A DNA stretch of 64,000 bases from NCBI GenBank assembly GCA_022376515.1, contig WTXI01000086.1, forward strand, positions 62,001-126,000, given 5' to 3'. The notes under the pieces were generated by a model that saw only the letters and a program-made list of their open reading frames with translations, was not told where the DNA came from and did no database searches. Position numbers and translations under genes: made by a program. Position 1 is the first letter of the stretch. Each line of letters opens with the position of its first letter. This document shows, piece after piece, positions 44,644 through 54,888 of this stretch. Source of the DNA: Lactifluus volemus (Eukaryota > Basidiomycota > Agaricomycetes > Russulales > Russulaceae).

Positions 44644-47607
44644 TCTCTAGCCTCCTTCAGCCACATTTGCCTTTGGTGCAATGCAGGGACATTTGTGACC
44701 CTTCCGGAGGGGTGGATGATTGGGTTTGCGCCCCACAAGAGCTCACAGGGAGCCTTCCCTGTGCTCGCATTTGGCCAGGAGTTGTGAACAAATTGGGCGA
44801 GGGAAGAAGGTTTGCCCAGTCGTCTTGTTGGCTGCTTCCATAGATTCGCAAATACTGCTCCACCCACTGATTAGCGCGCTCTGATTGTCCATCTGTCTGC
44901 GGATGATAAGCAGAGCTGATGTTCTGTGTGATTCCCAGTAGTTCACACATTTGGCGGGTGAAGTGCGCAGTAAAACGGGGATCTCTGTCTGAGATGACGT
45001 GGTGGGGGCAGCCAAAGAGAGGGAAGATGTGTTCCACATAGAGCCGGGCCACTTCTTCTGCGTCAATTGTCTTCTGACAGGGCAAGAAGAAGGCTGCCTT
45101 CGAGCAATCGTGGTCCACTACTGTGAGGATCGAGTCGTACCCTTCGAGACCGGGAGATCGGTGATGAGGTCAAGGGAAATGGTCTGGAAAGGGATTGCCT
45201 TTGGTTCAACAGTGATCGGCATTAATGGTGGTTTGGGCTTCACAGTGTTGGGTTTCATCATTTGGCAAGTTGCACAACCCTTGACGTAGTTCTGAACGAA
45301 CTGTCGCATCGTCGGCCACCAGTAGTCTTCAGACACCTTCTGGAGTGTCGTGGCAATGCCTGGGTGTCCAGCCAAGGCATGGTCATGGTACTCATGTAGG
45401 ATCTGTCGCTTCAGATCCTCCTGGTCTGCGACCACAGGTCTGCCTTGGTGCACCCAATGGTGGTTCACTGAATCAAGTGGGTAGGAGCGATGCAGCTCTG
45501 CAAAATAGCTCGGTGTGCGTGCTTGCCAATCCCAAACCTGTTGTCCAAGGCTGCTGACCTCTGCTGCCCGCGCGAAGAGTTTGTCAGGCAGGACAAGGGT
45601 GTTTTCGTTATCGTGTTTCCCTTCATCCACTCCTGGTGGTCTAGACAGCGCGTCAGCCTTGTTCAGCTTGCCTGGGCGGTGCACCAGTTTGTAATTGTAG
45701 TCCGCAAGGTCACTAAGGTACCTTGCTACACGTCGGTTGATTCTCTGGGGTTGCCAGTAGTATCGGAGATTATTGTGATCGGTGTGCACAATGGCAGTGA
45801 AGGGGAGGAGAGGAACAAGTGTCTCCATCGTCGAAACCCCGAATTACCGCCAAGAGCTCTCTATCATGGACGTCATACCCTCTCTCAGCTTCGTTCAATG
45901 TCTGGGAGTGGTAGCCCACTGGACAGAGCCTCTGTTTGTCATTTCGTTGGTAGAGGATGGCCCCAGTGGCATACTGGGACGCGTCCACCTCCATCTCGAA
46001 GGGGCGGTCATAGTCAGGTCTCTGGAGGACGGGTCGGACTCTATGATCTGGAGGAGTGCATCCAAGGCTCTGGTGCACTCATCCGTCCACTTGAATGGTC
46101 GTCCCTTCTTCAGCAAGGCAGTGAGCGGCGCCGCAAGGTGTGCAAAGTGGGGAATGAATGGTCTTTGATACCCCAACACACCAAGCGTGCTCCGGACCTC
46201 CTTCACTGAAGACAAGGTTCGAGGCCATTGAGATAGTCCTTTCCTCTTCGTGGGATCGATGCGGATGGTCCCGTGTTCCACACGGATGCCAAGGTAGTCA
46301 ATGCTGGTCTGCTCAAACTTGCACTTCGACAGTTTGAGGAAGAAGGATTCTTGGCGGAACATCTCGAGGATTTCTCGGACTATCCTCCTATGTTCCTCCA
46401 CGTCCCCTCCTGTGGCCACCAAGACATCGTCCATGTACACAAACACCTTCCCTGGGTAGCGGTTCATGATCTTAGCAAAGACCCGATCCATGCAACGCTG
46501 AAAGGTGGCTGGAGAGTTCTGGAGGCCGAAGAGCATCACCTTTGGTTGGTACAGGCCAAAGGGAGTCTTAAACGCAGCCTTCCATCGATCCTCAGGGCGA
46601 ATCTGGATGTTATGATAGCCCCAACGAATGTCCAGTGCCGTGAAGAGGGTGCGTCCGTGCAACGCTTCCAGAATTTGCTCAATGCGAGGGATGGGGTACA
46701 CATCTCGAATCGTCCAACTGTTCACTTCCCTATAGTCCTGGATGGGTCGGAGACTCCCATCTCTTTTCTTTATAAAGAACCAAGGGGTCGACCAAGGAGA
46801 GTTGGACTTTTCGATGAATCCCCACTGCTCATTCTCTTTCAAGAATTTCTGGGTCGCTTCCTTCTCCTCCCTCGTGAGGGCATAGACTTTACAATTGATG
46901 GAAGCTGGGGCGTCCTCCTTCAAGACAATGGCGTGATCCTCTGGTCGTGAAGGTGGGAAGCGATGGGATTTTTCTTCGTCAAAGACGTCCGCATAGTCTC
47001 GGTATTGGGGTGGTAGCACCTCGTGCTTTTCCCCACTGGCTACCTGCTCTTGGTGCGCCTTTATGGCCCATTCCTGGGCCACATTGGTGCGATCAATGCG
47101 TGCTGGTTCCTTCTCCCTGTCCTTGTATATCTGACGAGGGCGCTGGAATTTCCTCCACTTGGTTTCAATCCGTACTCCTCCGTTCTGTACTTCTCCCTTG
47201 GTCCAATTGATGCGAGGATTGAACTCTAAGAGCCAGGGGTGCCCCAAGAGGACACGATCTTTGCCAAGATTGGTGACATAGAACCGCTGGAGAGTGTCTT
47301 TGTCCCCCACGACACAGCGAAGAACACAATACTCCATAAGTGTCCCAGCTTGGTTCTGGGTTCCATCCACATTGTAGACGTAGTGGGGGTGAGGGAGTCT
47401 ATGAGTGCTGAGTCCCCATCGGCGGACTGTGCGCTGATCAAGGAAGTTTTCCGTGGCTCCACTGTCGACTAAGGCGACATCTGCGACCATTTTGTGGACA
47501 TTTGAAAACGAAATGGGCAAATTCAAAGCATTGGCATTGGCATAGCTAATGTACATTCGTTTCAGTCCTAAGGCTCGTACCCAGGTCGCGCGGCATGAGC
47601 TCTTCAA
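43156..47607 (-). pseudogene. Gypsy family-A pol (protease, RT, RNase H, integrase, chromodomain), frameshifted
   Basis: Reading on the minus strand: aspartic protease VALVDSGATENFLD (about 47470); reverse transcriptase with WFFIKKRDGSLRPIQDYREV, TALDIRWGYHN and the catalytic VFVYMDDVLVA (about 46430); RNase H FEMEVDASQYATGA (about 46000); integrase zinc finger HDHALAGHPG...YVKGCATCQ (about 45300); integrase core D (ISLDLITDLP), D (HHVISDRDPRF) and E (HPQTDGQSERANQW); GPKRYGPFPIIDVI; chromodomain YEVEQIIDARKKGK...LLRWKGYSPAHDSWEP (about 44300-44180); then a Ser/Pro-rich linker and a zinc-binding tail. Single-base losses near 46045, 45835, 45140, 44805 and 44590 break the frame, all at short homopolymers; no nonsense substitution was seen. 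pol lies in the -1 frame relative to gag, joined at a T5 run before the gag stop. Confidence 0.9.
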
Positions 47608-47616
47608 AAATCCTGG
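47600..47616 (-). promoter_or_regulatory. Candidate gag-pol -1 frameshift site
   Basis: In sense orientation CAGGATTTTTGAAGAGC: the gag frame reads GAT TTT TGA and the pol frame GGA TTT TTG AAG. A T5 run in the last two codons before the gag stop would allow a -1 slip. No downstream pseudoknot was modelled. Confidence 0.45.
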
Positions 47617-49621
47617 GGCGCAGAGTCGGTGGAGTCAACCATATCCTTGATAAAGCGTTCTTTGTCGTCGTCAGACAACTTCATAAGTCCGTCCATGAGC
47701 TGGTCGCGGGTGATTTCTTTCTTTTCTTCTTCGACAGCTCGCACTGCGGCGGGGCGCTGTGCAGGCTTGCTGCCCTTGTTCTGGTTCTTTTTCTTCTCAG
47801 GGCACATTCGGCTCACATGGCCCTGTCGCCGACAGGTGAAGCAGCGACCTTCCGCCACTAGTTTCTTCTTTTCTTCAGGGGTAGGCCCCCCTGTAGAGAT
47901 GGCGTCAACGTCCATGGCGTCAGAAGGTCGGGGTTTCGTGTGCCTGTCCTGCTGGTACCTCCCTAGCGCCGCAGCAAGGCGTTGGCGGAAGTTTTGGCCT
48001 GGCTTGTCTCCAGAGGTGGCTCTGGCTTCGATCCACCTCCCTTGGCGCCTCAGGGCCGCGTCTTGCCATCCCTTCAGAGTATCGGGCAGGGTGGCCTCAA
48101 AATCAATGATCTTTTCACGGAGGACTCGCTTCAAGCCATCTTTAAATCGAAGGAGGGTCCCTTGCTCATTTGGACCCCACTTGGCGAGAGCGATTAGTGT
48201 ATTGAAATCATTGATGTACGTTTTGAGGTCTTCCCCTTGCATCTGCAGGGTGAGCAGGCGCCCCAGTGCCTCCTCTCTGGCCACAGTGTTCTGAAACTGA
48301 GCCTTGAACGCATTGTCAAAGTCCGTCCAGACCTGTTCGTCGTTTGGGTCAATGGCCAGAAGGTGATTTGGGTACTGCCGCCACATCGCTACCCCATTCA
48401 TCAAGGGTTGGATGATCCCATCGACCCACTGGTCAACTGCTTTGCCTTGGATCCTTCCCACACAGGTGAGGACCCGCATGTAGGGGCTACTTATGGAGGG
48501 GTGGTCCCGATTCATCTCCCAGAAGACTGTGAAGGCGCGACGGAAGCGTGCGAGGTCGTCACGATCCCCATTGAAAATTTCAGGGATCGTGCCAAAGAGG
48601 GCTGAAGGCTGGTGTGGTTGACCACCTGCTGCTTGTCCTCCCGGAGGGGGAGCTCCTCCTCCTCCGCCTCCACCTCCGCCTCCGCCTCCACCTCCGCCTC
48701 CGCCTCCACCTCTGCCTCCACCTCCACCTCCGCCTCCACCGCCACCTCCACCGCCGCTTCCACTTCCTCCCGGCTGTGCCCCAGCCGGAGGTCCTCCTCC
48801 GGGTTGCCCAGAGGAGCTGAATCCTGTGATGCCAGCTAGTGCTGCTGGTGCGGTAATGGCAGTGCTGACTGCAGCTGACCTGATGAACGCACTACCACTG
48901 GGCACACTAGGATGAGGTTGTGGAGAGGGGGAGAAAGCGGCTGGAAGCATGGTGGGATCCACCAACATTCCACTGGTTGGGTCTGTCACCATCGACACAC
49001 TGACGTCGGAGTATGGTGATTCCATTTGCTTTTGTACTGGGGGCACTTGCAACATCGAGGTTGGTTCAAGCTGCTGATGAATTCCTGGGGGAACACTGAT
49101 TAAAGGGGGTTGTGCGGCTTGATAGACCGGTTCAAATAACTGTCCACTAGGTGAAAGTGCTTCGGGTCGTTCTGGGGTACTTCCAGATCCTGAGCCTGCC
49201 GGTGTCAAGGACAGCGCGTGTACTGGATAGTCTGGGTGCTGTGGATCACTTGGTTTCCACCAGCCGAGTTCAAATCGTGCAATGTCGTCGTCTGTGACGT
49301 ATCTCCCTATCTCTGTCGCGTAGGTCTGTGGTTTATCGAACCACTCGACGTGATACCACTTCTGGTTGATAAACTCAATGGGTCCGTGTGGATCTCCTTT
49401 GTCAAAAGCCCAATAGGCACTTTGCTTGGGGTTTTCTTGACGTTCTATCCAAAAGGCGTGCCCAACTACGTGGTCTGGGAGGTCTGGTGCGTCTCTGGTT
49501 TCGACTCTGGTGAGCTTCCCCTTCTCTGAGGTCCAACCAACAGTTATGGAAGCCGTTTTGTCGATCAATCGCCCACTCTTCGCAAGAGGAGCGGTCTCAG
49601 TACCCTATAAGTTGTTCCCTC
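47604..49621 (-). CDS. Gypsy family-A gag
   Basis: Open from a stop at 49621-49619 to the TGA at 47604. The first 160 codons include a conserved block (VVGHAFWIERQENPK, EFINQKWYHVEWFDKPQ). Then come Pro/Ser-rich sequence, a glycine tract of about 45 residues (48655-48770), the retrotransposon gag domain (FRRAFTVFWEMNRDHP, VDQWVDGIIQPLMNG, LKTYINDFNTLIALAKWG), a CCHC knuckle CFTCRRQGHVSRMC (about 47830) and a Lys/Glu-rich end. Gag forms the particle and packages RNA. No ATG occurs in frame in the first 160 codons; the usual annotation would begin at a TTG (49568). Either initiation is non-canonical or the leader is spliced. About 655 residues, long for the family because of the linker. Confidence 0.85.
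48650..48768. repeat. Trinucleotide repeat encoding the gag glycine tract
   Basis: On the plus strand a run of CCTCCNCCN triplets (CCTCCGCCTCCACC...), about 40 triplets with one interruption giving an Arg in the Gly run. Prone to length change by slippage. Confidence 0.85.
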
Positions 49622-49746
49622 TAGCAAGAGGAACGAAAAAAATTTCTGTGCACTCTGGCACACACTTTCTCGGCCTGAAAAGAAAGTGGGCAACGGTCTG
49701 GTTCGTTCGGTGTACACTTCTTGTGACGAAGAAGTGGAGGGGTAGG

Positions 49747-49757
49747 AGCTTCAGCTT
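49747..49757 (-). other. Self-priming primer-binding site of the gypsy element
   Basis: In sense orientation the base T and then AAGCTGAAGCT follow the 5' LTR. This is the exact complement of AGCTTCAGCTT at 50340-50330, 33 bases downstream of the LTR TATA box, i.e. the presumed 5' end of the transcript. Tf1 of fission yeast is known to prime reverse transcription with the first 11 nt of its own RNA; the geometry here is the same. No match to a tRNA 3' end (TGG...) is present. Confidence 0.78.
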
Positions 49758-49758
49758 A

Positions 49759-50693
49759 TGTCATGGTTCGCAGGGACCGTGGCTCGAAGTGAGCGTCGTT
49801 CTGGTTGGCTATTTGCTGCAGCGAGTCGGACAAGACTAGCAACACCAAATAGTCGATTCTAGTACACACAGGCAAGGTCCCACAGGGAGTAGACTTGACT
49901 GTGCGAACTCTGGGTGTCTGTATCGCGCGAGACGGACTAGCGGGCCGGCGCACACGATGGTTGGAGTTACCGTTCCCAAAAGGGATAGACGGTGGCAGAT
50001 GAGTTAATGACGATGTGTAGGTTCAACCGCAACACGGGCGCGAGTGTATTTGGAATGCAAGAGATGCTCGCCTTCCAAGGACACTCGTGAGAGGTTGAAC
50101 TAAGGTTCGAGGGCGGACGCGGGGTGAGAAGTGGGGACTACTTCTCACAGCGCGTTCGTATTAGGGTTCAGGCGTCTGGGGACTTGTTGCACGGAAATGG
50201 AACAAGTTCACAGATGTCTGATCGTGGCGCGAAGTACCTGGATCAAGGTACGAAGAGGGGATTCACAAGAAGAGAGGAGAAAATGCGATGCGAGTGTGAG
50301 CAGGAGACAATGAACTGCGATTCTAGACGAAGCTGAAGCTGGGGCTTTAGCTTGTCTACAGGGCCCTATTTATGCGTACAGAGGGCCAGCCAACTATCCT
50401 ACAAAGGTCACAGTACAGTAGCGAAGTCAAGACTATTGACTAAGGACCTGAGTCAGTTCTGATGACTCAAGAACTGACTCAGTGCGTCTGACTCAAGATC
50501 TGAGTCAAGAACGCTGACTCAAGATTTGAGTCATGATCCCTGAGTCAAGTACACATCCAAAACGGCGATGCACAGCCCCTAGAAGTCGCACAGAGGGGGC
50601 TGGCCAAGGAAAGGGATCCTAGGTCATAACACAAGTCGAAAAATAGACGGAAAATAGTAAGGAATGGGCCAGACAGCCCGCATAACCGTAACA
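49759..50693 (-). repeat. 5' LTR of the family-A gypsy element
   Basis: 935 bp, same termini as the 3' LTR. TGA(C/G)TCA array at 50449-50547, TATA 50373-50367, transcript start candidate at 50340. Differences from the other LTR are almost all C/T or G/A at CpG. Confidence 0.95.
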
Positions 50694-51361
50694 GTATGAC
50701 CCTTTTTCTAACCTGCTCCTTGCCTTATGGCACTCTTATTCCTTTTACTCTTCTCTCACCTAAGGGCCCCCCTTTTTTCTTTCTGCATTTTGCAATACCC
50801 ACTGTAGTGAACACTTCTTCTTTCACCCACCTCACTGCATCAGCAAAATGTCCGAGCAGCTTATTTCTACTTAAACTCACTTAAAAAAATTTTTTAAGTA
50901 CTTCTAAGTACTTTAAGCACTTTAAGTCATTTTAAGACAAGTCGGCCTCCAGGAATTTGCTTATTTTCACTTATTTTCGCTTATTTTCGCTTATTTTCTT
51001 TTTTTTTTTTCACTTAAAATTGGGTCAATTTCAACATTTGAGTGAGTTTCAAGCATGTTTAAGTGAGATTTAAGCACTTTTAAGAACATTTTAAGCAAAA
51101 TATATTTGAGATTACACTACAACATTAATAACTAGGACAAGGCTCATGGGAAATGCAGGAGGCACAGGAAATGTGAAAGCTGCAGGAGATGCAGACAAAA
51201 CAGAATAAGACAGCACCACAAGTCACAGAAGTCAGTCCCTGCTCTGACTACAGGAGCTTCGCAAGCTCACACTCATACTCAACCCTGAACCGAGTGGACA
51301 ATTACGATTCAATCCCAGCTGTATACATCACGCTCGAGAGCTTACCACGGATGATCGCATG

Positions 51362-51623
51362 GTGCAAATTTTCCACGCGCTCGCCGTGGTCATGTTCGTG
51401 CCCGGCATGGTGGTGGATCCGGCATTCATGCACCTGGCGTTCAGCGCCGCGTTTGCCTTGTTCGTATTTGCGAGTACGTGCGGTTCTTTGTGTTGTACCC
51501 GCTAGACATGGCCGTGCACGTGTTTATGAGCGACTTTTTGGACTCCAGGATAGCGGGATGGCCATCTTGAGCCACTTTTACTTGCTGACTGGGTGTGCGG
51601 GGGCTTTGTGGCTCGAGGTGTAA
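51362..51623 (+). pseudogene. SEC59: Captured dolichol kinase gene fragment
   Basis: Three adjacent frames give one colinear protein: VQIFHALAVVMFVPGMVVDP and AFMHLAFSAAFALFVF; then EYVRFFVLYPLDMAVHVFMSDFLDS; then SGMAILSHFYLLTGCAGALW. This matches the conserved CTP-dependent dolichol kinase segment (membrane helices, YvRff.lyPlg.avh.f...FLD..DSG..ILsH.YLLtG), the polyprenol kinase domain that makes dolichyl phosphate in the ER for protein glycosylation. Two one-base shifts (near 51470 and 51550) and loss of the r-x-SG acidic pair make it dead. About 87 residues of an expected 500 or more. The position inside a TIR element shows capture, not a resident gene. Confidence 0.8.
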
Positions 51624-52139
51624 GTTGTTGAGCGGATGCATGCGACGACATTCACAAGCAGGTGACAAAGTCATAAAATGACAGGCACGGGAAGTGCAGG
51701 TGTGGAGGCAGCGGCAGAGGAGATGGAAGTGGCCCAGGAGGAGGTGGAGGTGGTGGAGGCGGAGGCAAAAAAGAAGAAAAAAGTCAGGACGTGTTAGGTT
51801 TGAGCAGGCAGAGTGACAACATACTGGGGAGGTGCAAAACACGTCGGCGCAGGCAGCGTGACACCGTGGACCACCCGGCAGTGCCAGTGGGTCCAGGAGG
51901 TGCGCGATGTGGAGGCGAATGCAGCAGAGGAGACAGAAGTGGCCCAGGAGGCCCAAGAGAAGGTGGTGCAGGCAGCAGCGCAGGAGGAGGCAGCGGAGGC
52001 AGAGGCAGAAAGAAGGGGAAAAAAAGGTCAGGCACATTGGGATGGGGCAGGCTGACAACATACCGAGGAGGGTGCAGAAGACGCTGACGCAGGCAGCATG
52101 ACGCCGTGGACCACCCGGCAGTGCCAGTGGGTCCAGGAG

Positions 52140-52515
52140 CCACGCATTTCTCTGAATACATGGTATACACGACGAAGGTTTCGGGCAACAGCCCTATTTC
52201 CACGAAATCTATCAAGACCGTCTTCTCATGCTGGTCGACACCGAAGTTGCTGGGGTGCATGTCGGACTGGGTGAACATGAGGCGATCACCGCTTATCTCA
52301 ACAGGAGACAGCTGCTTCTGGGCCTGCCGGGAGAAACGTGTACGCCTGGCCCAGGTTGCATGTTAGCAAACAGTGGATGGTCAAGAAAATGAAAGAATGG
52401 ACGCACCTTGTGCATGTACCATTGTAGGGCCTCGACGCTTGAGAAAAGAAGAGGTGCCCTGTACCTCTTAAAGAATTTGTGGATACAACCACCTCCTAAG
52501 GGGCCGATCACACGT
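52140..52515 (-). pseudogene. Captured APH/kinase-like gene fragment with an intron
   Basis: On the minus strand, exon-like 52515-52407 reads VIGPLGGGCIHKFFKRYRAP and SVEALQWYMHK. An intron 52406-52346 follows (GTGCGTCC...GGGCCAG). The next exon reads AYTFLPAGPEAAVS and, after a frame change, EISGDRLMFTQSDMHPSNFG, then VLIDFVEIGLLPETFVVYT. S-D-M-H-P-S-N and I-D-F are the catalytic H-x-D-x-x-x-x-N loop and metal-binding D of aminoglycoside-phosphotransferase-like kinases (the catalytic D is kept, the leading H is replaced). Fungal genomes hold many such kinases of unknown substrate. Retention of the intron shows that DNA, not mRNA, was copied. Confidence 0.7.
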
Positions 52516-53279
52516 TTGAGAGGAAGCACGATGTGGAGGTGGCGAAAGCGGTGGAGGTGGCACGGAGGAAGAGAGAAAGAAGACAGGGATGCTGAGACAT
52601 GTGGTGGGGCAAGACGACGAGCAATGGTGGCAACAGCGGAGGCCACGACATGGAGACGGCTACGGAGGGGGACAGCGGGGCAGACAACAAGTGGCATGAA
52701 AATGACGAGGCAACGAAACCAACATTGAGAAAACAAGAGTAAACAACAGATGCAGGTGCACTGGAACAACTTAGCAAAAAATTCATGACTTTGGCAAAAA
52801 CTTCACGACTTCACAAAATTTTCAGTGTGCTTAGCTAATGATGTGATAATTAAGCGACTTTAAGAGACTGTACATGTTTAAGTAACAATTAAGCAAACAC
52901 AATAACTAAGAAAGCAGTGAACCAATTGTTTTAAGTGGTTTTAAGTGATAATTAAGCGACACCTGATAATCAAGCAACTGGTAAGTGCAGTAAGCAATCA
53001 ACAAGATGTTTTAAGTGCAATTAAGTACACAGATATGACACTTAAGCAGTTGGTTGAAAATCACGTGACCACTTTGCTTAAAAAATGGGCATTGCTTAAC
53101 TTGCTTAATTGTGCTTAAATGACTTAATTGTTTTAAGCTTTGCTTAATGTACTTAAAACTACTTAAAAAGCAATTTTAAGCAATTTTAAGTACATTTTAA
53201 GCATATTTTAAGCACTTTTTAAGTAAAATTTTTTAAGTAACTTTAAGTAACTTTAAGCTGCTCGGACATTTTGCTGATG

Positions 53280-53700
53280 TGGCACCTTCACAGCTATCAT
53301 CATTGCTCACCATCACTCAAGTGCCTTCTCCTTCACCCCCCTCACTGGGACTTTTCTTGTGTTTTATGGGTGTTTGACTTCTGTACAATGAGGAGGAGAA
53401 ATGATGTGTGGACATGACGTCACCTGACATCATACATCATCACAACTTATCACATGTATTATAGCTGGCACAAGTACTTAAACAGGCCAATTGGGCTACT
53501 GTAATATCATCTTGTCTTTTCCCCTTTCCACTGTCATGCTACATTATTTAACTGTCACTGTCATGTCACTATCATGTCACAGCTGGTCACTGTCATGTGA
53601 TCACTGGTTCTGAATGAGACACGTGGCGGCTAGCCGCTCCGAGCCGAGCCATCGACAACGCTGGCAGACCACTGTTCGTTGTGTTATCGAAAAAACTCTG
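53280..53700. repeat. Uninterrupted copy of repeat Z and border to host DNA
   Basis: 53400-53560 is the empty-site copy of the repeat that is split at 17687 and 25968 (GTACTTAAACAGGCCAATTGG). CACTGTCATGT-type short repeats follow to about 53600. After this no repeat was recognised, so this is the boundary between transposon nest and host genes. Confidence 0.65.
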
Positions 53701-54810
53701 ATGGCAACAAATGTGCAGTTCATCAACAGCCTTTCCATAGCACAAACCCATCGCACTGAAGATACAGGGAGAGATTATACTCATTCACATGATGGACCTG
53801 GGGAACATGGGCATACACATGAACATCTCAATCATCCAGGTGGAGGTCACTCCAGGATATAATGATTCATTTGACTTTTTTTTTCCCTTGCAGGAAGGTT
53901 CTCCGAACGAGTTCTGCCTGACTATTCCTCCCGGAATTTTGAGGAACGTGGGTTTACGGTTGGGATCGGAGGGTACGCAATAATCAATGGAATTCGGATG
54001 TACAACTCCTGCTCAATGAGACTCGGACCTCAGCCCTGTCGGCTCTGGAAAGACGGCCCTGACTCTCGCCCTTTGTCGCCTCCTTCGGACTCAGTACAAC
54101 ATTGGTATGCATTCCTCGCAATTCCTGCCGAAGGCCTACGGCTGCCAGTGACCACCACTCGACTGTAGCTACCGTAACCAATGATATTTTCACTCGCGAA
54201 GACCAGGAATTCCTGATAAAGAATCGTGCTCTTCCTGCTGAGCGTATTCTCGCCATCGAGACAGGCGGCTGCCCGCATGCTGCTATCCGAGAGGACATAT
54301 CGGCAAATATGGGCGCACTGGAGACTCTGCAAGCAAAGTTCGCTTGTCAGATTTTATTTGTCGAAAGTGGAGGTGATAATCTCGCCGCGAATTACTCAAG
54401 AGAGCTTGCAGACTACATCATCTATGTCATTGATGTTTCCGTAAGTAATCCCAGTTTACTTATATATTTGCCAACGGTGCGCTTGTCAGGGCGGTGATAA
54501 AATCCCAAGGAAAGGGGGGCCTGGAATATCGCAGTCAGACTTGCTGGTGATCAACAAGGTATCGGGATATTTCGTACGTCACCCAATATACTGATATCAT
54601 GCATTCCTCCAGATCGACATTGCAAAATATGTGAATGCATCACTTGATATAATGGATCGCGACTCGAAACTCATGCGAGGGGATGGTCCAACCATCTTCT
54701 GTAGCGTGAAGGAGGGAAAGGGAGTCGAGGATGTTGCCAACCTCATTCTAGCGGCGTGGCGGTCAGCCGGAAGTCCGGGAAAATGCGGAGCCGTCGGAGA
54801 CGTCGAATAG
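53701..54810 (+). CDS. ureG: Urease accessory GTPase UreG
   Basis: Cytosolic GTPase that loads nickel into urease together with the UreD/UreF homologues. Six exons: 53701-53839, 53894-53972, 54034-54104, 54169-54440, 54490-54558, 54613-54810, all introns GT-AG and 50-64 bases. N-terminus: a His-rich metal-binding segment ([19 protein letters not shown]) typical of eukaryotic UreG. Then [10 protein letters not shown]-loop [22 protein letters not shown], the strictly conserved [15 protein letters not shown] with the Cys-Pro-His nickel ligands, [12 protein letters not shown], and GTP-base-recognition NK-x-D (VINKIDIAKYV). End [10 protein letters not shown], stop. The start is the second of two in-frame ATGs (53614 is the other); the first exon start is the least certain point. 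All catalytic motifs are intact. Confidence 0.92.
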
Positions 54811-54888
54811 TTTGTTGATTAGAGCATATGGACAAAGTTTTGTACGAAAAACAAGAATCTGTACTCATATTACTTCTCTTCTTTTACG
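54811..54888. other. Convergent 3' intergenic spacer
   Basis: 78 AT-rich bases between the ends of ureG and the methyltransferase gene, enough for both 3' ends. Confidence 0.5.

Larger units (their letters stand above)
42184..50693 (-). mobile_element. Complete Tf1-like gypsy chromovirus (family A), 8.5 kb
   Basis: Two 935-bp LTRs (42184-43118 and 49759-50693) enclose gag and pol on the minus strand, with the 5-bp duplication GTATG at 42179-42183 and 50694-50698. Order: 5' LTR, self-priming site, gag, protease, reverse transcriptase, RNase H, integrase, chromodomain, zinc-finger tail, polypurine tract, 3' LTR. The LTRs differ at about 16 positions by eye, nearly all CpG transitions, so the insertion is young. 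gag is open; pol carries five one-base frameshifts. This is the youngest large insertion in the window. Confidence 0.95.
50838..53279. mobile_element. 2.4-kb CATCAG TIR transposon carrying host gene fragments
   Basis: Terminal inverted repeat CATCAGCAAAATGTCCGAGC / GCTCGGACATTTTGCTGATG, continuing AGCTTA. Flanked by TG on both sides (50836-50837, 53280-53281). Both ends contain dense arrays of ACTTAA/TTTAAGC words (50865-51100 and 52830-53265), like the subterminal transposase-binding repeats of CACTA-type elements. The interior holds fragments of a dolichol kinase gene and an APH-like kinase gene, plus an Ala/Glu/Gln-rich stretch in two tandem copies (PWTTRQCQWVQE occurs twice, about 51860 and 52110). 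No transposase, so it is non-autonomous. Confidence 0.85.

Noticed and set aside
48612..48839. Ser/Ala/Thr- or Leu/His-rich plus-strand frames
   Set aside because: Antisense shadow of the gag glycine tract.
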